A stretch of 9,924 bases of DNA from the NCBI GenBank assembly GCA_031260865.1, contig JAISKQ010000278.1, forward strand, positions 1 to 9,924, given 5' to 3'. Under the pieces are notes generated by a model that did no database searches, had not been told where the DNA came from, and worked only from the letters and a program-made list of their open reading frames with translations. A program made the translations under genes and the position numbers. Source of the DNA: Prevotella sp. (lineage in GTDB: Bacteria > Bacteroidota > Bacteroidia > Bacteroidales > Dysgonomonadaceae). Each line of letters starts with the position of its first letter. The stretch's first letter is position 1. Shown one piece after another: positions 6,495-9,924 of this stretch.

Positions 6495-7859
6495 TTATTT
6501 TTTTTCAGAATCAAGAATTTTTATCGAATGGATATTATGAATTTTCGCATAATAAATATTATAGGGATCGTCAGGGTTGTCACTCAAATCATTAAAATCA
6601 AACTTGTAATGTAGTTTAATTTTATCATAAAAAACAAAATCCTCAACTCCTTTTTTCTTTTGTTCTTCTATAACTTGTTCCCTATTGTTATATGTTTTGG
6701 AAATCAGAAGAAATGAAGGTAACCGGCGATAGTAACTATAACAAAATGCCAAACAAAACAACGTAATGGCAGATAAATTTAATAATCTTAAAAAACTTGT
6801 ATTAATTTGTATTCGGGCATATAATATAACAACGCCCACAATCAAATATACGATTCCTCCAAAAAAAGCTCTGGGATGAACTCCCGGAACGCCGGATAAA
6901 AGAAAAATAGACAGATGAGAAAAAAAGAAGAAACAAAAAGAAAGTTGGATGTGCCTATTCTTATACCAGTCTTTTTTATCCTGATAAATATTTATCAATA
7001 GCAGAACTACGTAAATGGCTAATATGATTAATATGAATACACTATAAGCATGTGACATGTACTTTACACCATCAAACAACCTATTGAACAGAGTATAGTC
7101 GGCATCATAAGAAGCTTGTTCCCTCCGAAAATTTCCCGGCGCCGCCATCATTACTATAAAACCAATGACCAATCCGATCAAGCCTGATATATTCCATGAT
7201 GATAATGTATGTTTACGATAGAATAACACACAAAACGCCACCGTTATACAAATTAAAGCCAAGCTTGTGTTCTCATTTGTCCAGCCGGTTATAATTCCGA
7301 ATAAGAAAAAAAGGACGACCTTCCATATAGAAGTTTCGGTTTTACCATCAATAAAGTTTTTGCAATAAGGATAAACAAACGCAAGGGTTATAAGCGTTCC
7401 CCAAAGATAATTTGAACTACCGGTTATCCACAGGAGCGTGGTGACAAATACAGGTGAGAAGAAGTATATCAATAAAGTTGTTACGATTAAAACGGATATG
7501 CTTAACTTGTTTCCTCTATTCGCGATCTTATATATAATCAAAACCAGTCCGATAAATGCCAGCGTATTGATAATGTCGCGCGCGCGCTCAGGTAGTAAAA
7601 TCAGTATTTGTGCTATAACATGTACAACAGATCTTCCTCCCCATAAGAAGTAATGATTATATTGGCTTCTGATAACATCCGCGAGACCGCTTACTTTGGG
7701 TCCTCCTCCGAAAACGAAAGCATAACACAGATCGTCATAATAGAGCGGTATTAAAGAATTTAAAATGTATATAAAACCGAATATAAAGCAAATAACAGTC
7801 ACAAATAACCATTTTTTGACCTTGCTGTTCATTTCCATATTTATAAATTCGATTTTCAT
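6495..7859 (-). CDS. Multi-pass membrane protein, second of a paralogous pair (GT-C-like, DUF6056-type)
   Basis: The 454-residue protein has about ten or more hydrophobic segments and a soluble C-terminal tail. Its ordered motifs match those of the next gene upstream: YDD (D42-D43) in the first loop after helix 1, HYFLWGGR (69-76), ITGSSNYLWG (145-154), GWTNEN (192-197) and APGN (240-243). Both proteins end almost identically, here IKILDSEKK. An acidic pair in the first outer loop of a polytopic protein is typical of GT-C glycosyltransferases, which use lipid-linked sugars. I believe the family is the one called DUF6056, but that is from memory. A role in sugar transfer to an envelope glycan is inference. 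The start is uncertain: ATG 7859 or the later ATGs at 7838 and 7832, of which MNSKVKKWLF at 7832 also gives a normal N-terminus. By eye it is more AT-rich than metH. It ends in an A8 run directly before TAA, four bases upstream of metH. Confidence 0.82.
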   Translation of the reverse strand: MKIEFINMEMNSKVKKWLFVTVICFIFGFIYILNSLIPLYYDDLCYAFVFGGGPKVSGLADVIRSQYNHYFLWGGRSVVHVIAQILILLPERARDIINTLAFIGLVLIIYKIANRGNKLSISVLIVTTLLIYFFSPVFVTTLLWITGSSNYLWGTLITLAFVYPYCKNFIDGKTETSIWKVVLFFLFGIITGWTNENTSLALICITVAFCVLFYRKHTLSSWNISGLIGLVIGFIVMMAAPGNFRREQASYDADYTLFNRLFDGVKYMSHAYSVFILIILAIYVVLLLINIYQDKKDWYKNRHIQLSFCFFFFSHLSIFLLSGVPGVHPRAFFGGIVYLIVGVVILYARIQINTSFLRLLNLSAITLFCLAFCYSYYRRLPSFLLISKTYNNREQVIEEQKKKGVEDFVFYDKIKLHYKFDFNDLSDNPDDPYNIYYAKIHNIHSIKILDSEKK

Positions 7860-7894
7860 ATATACGAAAGGTATTTCAATTTTTATAATTATTG

Positions 7895-9265
7895 CTATTT
7901 ATCCGAATCTAAGACTTTTACTGAATTTACACCCATGTATAGTCCATATGCGTTTTGCATCCACGATATAGAGTCCAATGGAATATCTCCGGTTTTGGGA
8001 CGAACAAACCAAGAATCAGATGCTCTAAAACGACCATAAATGACAACGTCTTTCACGCCTCGTTGTTTTTCGGCAAGGACGATACTGTCCCTTTCAGCCC
8101 AAATATCATGTATCCGTATGAAATCGTTCAGGCTTACCCAATAGGAATAAAAGAAAACCAGCGCGGCTACCCCGATAATGGAATAAAGAGATCGTTTAAT
8201 ATAGGACAGCGAGAAATTGAGGTTGGCATACAACAAACCTGTACCCAGAAAAAGGAATACAAGAATGGCGAACCAAACCCTTTCGGGGAAAATAGGCGCC
8301 GCTATCATCGCCAAAGTAGCCACTCCGGCTGTGACGGCAAATAATAGGGACAACAGTAATACCCTTCTGTCGGTTTCCTTTTTTTTATATTTTGGATACA
8401 ATAGTAAAAATAAGACATATATGATTGTCGGTATAAGGGCATACCATGACGAAACTTTCAAGATGCTTGTAAAACGGTAAAAATAAAAGACATAGAATGG
8501 TTCTGCCGCGCCCGGGTTCAGGCTTTCAATCTCTCCGGCGTTTCGTATATAATTTCCGGGAGCTAACAACATAAAGGCGCATCCGATAATCGCTCCTGCC
8601 AGCCCCCAAATCATCCATTTGGGCAAAGCCTGATGTTCTTTCCTCATTAAAATAATAAGGCAAAACACGAAGAATATCATCGCCACAGCCATGTTTTCAT
8701 TTGTCCATCCGGCAATTACGCCAAACAGGAATAGAGCGATTCTCTTCAGACCGCTATCATGCGACTGATTGGTGAGAAAGGCGGAACAATAAAATGAAAT
8801 AAAAAGCAGGATAAGCAGCGTTCCCCACAAATAATTGGCGCTGCCTGTAATCCAGAATATATTTTCTATCAAAGCCGGCACGAGAAACCAAATAAGCAGA
8901 TTGACTCCAATAAATAACGACAGATTGCTTTTATTGCCCTTATTGGTTATATAGTAAATAGTTAAGACTAAAGCCACATAACCGGCGCTATTGATAACAT
9001 CACCCCAAAATACACCGGCAGCCAGCATAACCTGCGCGATTGTATGCACCACCGAACGCCCGCCCCAATTAAAATAGTGCACATATTGGTACTGAAGAAT
9101 ATCCCATAAGCTATCGACGCGCGAGCCGTCTGCCATCATGCTATATGTCCAGTCATCTAATGTGATAGGGAAATAATGATTGAGTCCATATATGCCGAAA
9201 AACAGCAATATGGAAATCAGTATGATGTATTTATGTTCCGAAGCCGCCTTTTTTATTTGTGTCAT
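7895..9265 (-). CDS. Multi-pass membrane protein, first of a paralogous pair (GT-C-like, DUF6056-type)
   Basis: This 456-residue polytopic protein begins with a positively charged stretch and a first helix at about 12-28. The shared motifs occur in the same order as in its neighbour: TLDDW (D37-D38), HYFNWGGR (63-70), ITGSANYLWG (139-148), GWTNEN (186-191) and LAPGN (234-238). The first 240 residues look roughly 40 percent identical to the neighbour by eye. A tail of about 60 residues beginning near GVKDVVIYGRF is shared too, ending in VKVLDSDK. It is probably a GT-C-like glycosyltransferase or related envelope protein, with the DD in the first periplasmic loop as the candidate active site; the substrate is unknown. 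I chose ATG 9265 over a TTG at 9277, which lies only 2 bases after the smpB stop. The 14-base gap to smpB and short gap to the next gene place it inside the smpB-metH operon. Confidence 0.83.
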   Translation of the reverse strand: MTQIKKAASEHKYIILISILLFFGIYGLNHYFPITLDDWTYSMMADGSRVDSLWDILQYQYVHYFNWGGRSVVHTIAQVMLAAGVFWGDVINSAGYVALVLTIYYITNKGNKSNLSLFIGVNLLIWFLVPALIENIFWITGSANYLWGTLLILLFISFYCSAFLTNQSHDSGLKRIALFLFGVIAGWTNENMAVAMIFFVFCLIILMRKEHQALPKWMIWGLAGAIIGCAFMLLAPGNYIRNAGEIESLNPGAAEPFYVFYFYRFTSILKVSSWYALIPTIIYVLFLLLYPKYKKKETDRRVLLLSLLFAVTAGVATLAMIAAPIFPERVWFAILVFLFLGTGLLYANLNFSLSYIKRSLYSIIGVAALVFFYSYWVSLNDFIRIHDIWAERDSIVLAEKQRGVKDVVIYGRFRASDSWFVRPKTGDIPLDSISWMQNAYGLYMGVNSVKVLDSDK

Positions 9266-9279
9266 TTTACGTTCCAAAG

Positions 9280-9732
9280 TTAATGCTTCATCGCGCGATC
9301 CATAGAGCGCTTATCATCCTTCACACGCAGAGACTGACGTTTATCATATTGCTTCTTACCGCGTGCGACGGCAATGTTTACCTTGGCAAGCCCCCGTTCG
9401 TTCAGGAAGACGCGGGTAGGAACAATGGTGTATCCGGTTTCTTTAACAGACCGCTGTATTTTTTTCAGTTCTTTCTTGCTCAGTAAAAGTTTGCGGTCGC
9501 GACGCGCCGCGTGATTGTTATATGAGCCATAAAAATATTCGGCAATATACATGTTGCGAACCCATAACTCATTCTTTTCGAATATGCAAAAGGTATCAAC
9601 AAGGCTTGCTTTACCCAAACGGATCGATTTTATTTCCGTTCCGGTAAGGACAATGCCTGCCGTGTATGTCTCAATAAATTCATAATCAAAACTGGCACGC
9701 TTGTTTTTTATATTGATGTTCGTTTGGTTCAT
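9280..9732 (-). CDS. smpB: SsrA-binding protein SmpB
   Basis: SmpB binds tmRNA (SsrA) and brings it to stalled ribosomes, starting trans-translation: the stuck peptide is tagged for proteolysis and the ribosome is released. The 150-residue length is normal. The oligonucleotide-binding beta-barrel is recognisable from [33 protein letters not shown] (7-38), and the family signature [14 protein letters not shown] lies at 71-84. The region [19 protein letters not shown] (114-132) follows. The basic C-terminal tail (133-150), which reaches into the empty mRNA channel of the ribosome, is complete. ATG 9732 matches the usual N-terminus; a GTG two codons upstream (9738) is possible but not needed. 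It is the first gene of the apparent operon that continues through two membrane proteins into metH. The tmRNA gene itself is not in this window. Confidence 0.98.
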   Translation of the reverse strand: MNQTNINIKNKRASFDYEFIETYTAGIVLTGTEIKSIRLGKASLVDTFCIFEKNELWVRNMYIAEYFYGSYNNHAARRDRKLLLSKKELKKIQRSVKETGYTIVPTRVFLNERGLAKVNIAVARGKKQYDKRQSLRVKDDKRSMDRAMKH

Positions 9733-9756
9733 AGTCACTTATATAAATAATACTTA

Positions 9757-9764
9757 CAAAAGTA
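9757..9764 (-). promoter_or_regulatory. Candidate -7 box of the smpB operon promoter
   Basis: On the minus strand this reads TACTTTTG, a perfect TAnnTTTG match to the Bacteroidota -7 element, 24 bases before the smpB ATG. The nearest TTTG upstream (9788-9791) is 23 bases away instead of about 19, so the -33 element is off-spacing or divergent. Transcription would begin near 9750, giving a leader of about 18 bases. It is the only consensus box in front of the whole smpB-metH gene group. Confidence 0.55.
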
Positions 9765-9817
9765 CTAAGAAACTGTTTAAATTTCACCAAAATATATTAT
9801 TATACCTCTTTTTTCGT

Positions 9818-9913
9818 CCATTTTTAGGCTCTTTTTGTCTAATTTATCCTTTCACTCAGCTCAAATAGCCCGCTATTATCGCTTCGCGGAAGAACAAATT
9901 ATCCTAAAAATAG
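9818..9913. repeat. Long-range imperfect inverted repeat at the right edge
   Basis: CCATTTTTAGG (9818-9828) and CCTAAAAATAG (9903-9913) pair at 10 of 11 positions, enclosing about 74 bases. Inside are near-repeats on the minus strand, GGATAATTTG and GGATAAATTAG, and a weak CCGC/GCGG hairpin (about 9870-9890). A further TCTAAAAATT follows at 9915-9924, where the window ends, so the element may continue. The segment is non-coding on both strands. It could be a structured RNA, the terminator region of a gene to the right, or part of a dispersed repeat; the sequence alone does not decide. Confidence 0.4.
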
Positions 9914-9924
9914 CTCTAAAAATT

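Noticed and set aside
6491..6514. Cobalamin riboswitch or promoter directly before metH
   Set aside because: Only 4 bases separate metH from the preceding stop, and the sequence further upstream is coding; there is no room for a riboswitch.
7577..7587. CGCGCGCGCGC run as a Z-DNA or regulatory element
   Set aside because: It encodes an ordinary Glu-Arg-Ala-Arg stretch in the membrane protein and has no repeat partners nearby.

Overview
The window looks like chromosomal DNA from a member of the Bacteroidales (phylum Bacteroidota). Three things point there: a near-perfect Bacteroidota housekeeping promoter (TTTG, 19 bp, TAnnTTTG) in front of the tRNA gene; the lack of strong Shine-Dalgarno sites; and SmpB, MetH and short QueG proteins that resemble their Bacteroides and Parabacteroides counterparts from memory. 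I cannot name a genus. Every gene I can support is on the minus strand, so transcription runs from right to left.

Right part (about 9924 to 2798). A non-coding segment with a TAnnTTTG box and a long inverted repeat precedes smpB, the tmRNA-binding protein of ribosome rescue. Two tandem, clearly related multi-pass membrane proteins follow, and then metH, the cobalamin-dependent methionine synthase. The gaps are 14, 34 or more, and 4 bases, so these four genes look like one operon. The membrane pair shares ordered motifs (DD, HYF.WGGR, ITGS.NYLWG, GWTNEN, APGN) and a matching soluble C-terminal tail. It resembles GT-C-type glycosyltransferase folds, but its function is unknown. From memory, smpB and metH are direct neighbours in Bacteroides; if so, the pair is an insertion between two housekeeping genes.

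Middle part (2797 to 1175). A spacer with a short tandem repeat leads to a membrane-anchored protein with a possible Cys-His-Asp (transglutaminase/papain-like) triad. Nine bases later, in the same frame, queG begins with a TTG codon. QueG makes the last step of queuosine synthesis for tRNA and, like MetH, depends on cobalamin.

Left part (1174 to 1). A terminator-like hairpin separates queG from a small lipoprotein whose C-terminal half looks like a Rieske domain with its histidine ligands replaced. Then come tRNA-Gly(GCC) with its own promoter, a palindromic repeat unit, and the start of an exported glutathione-peroxidase-type protein that runs off the left edge.

Most of the window is ordinary housekeeping. 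The points worth a second look are the paralogous membrane-protein pair, the degenerate Rieske-like lipoprotein, the CxxC-bearing insertion in the MetH reactivation domain, and the A8 run at the junction of the second membrane gene and metH.
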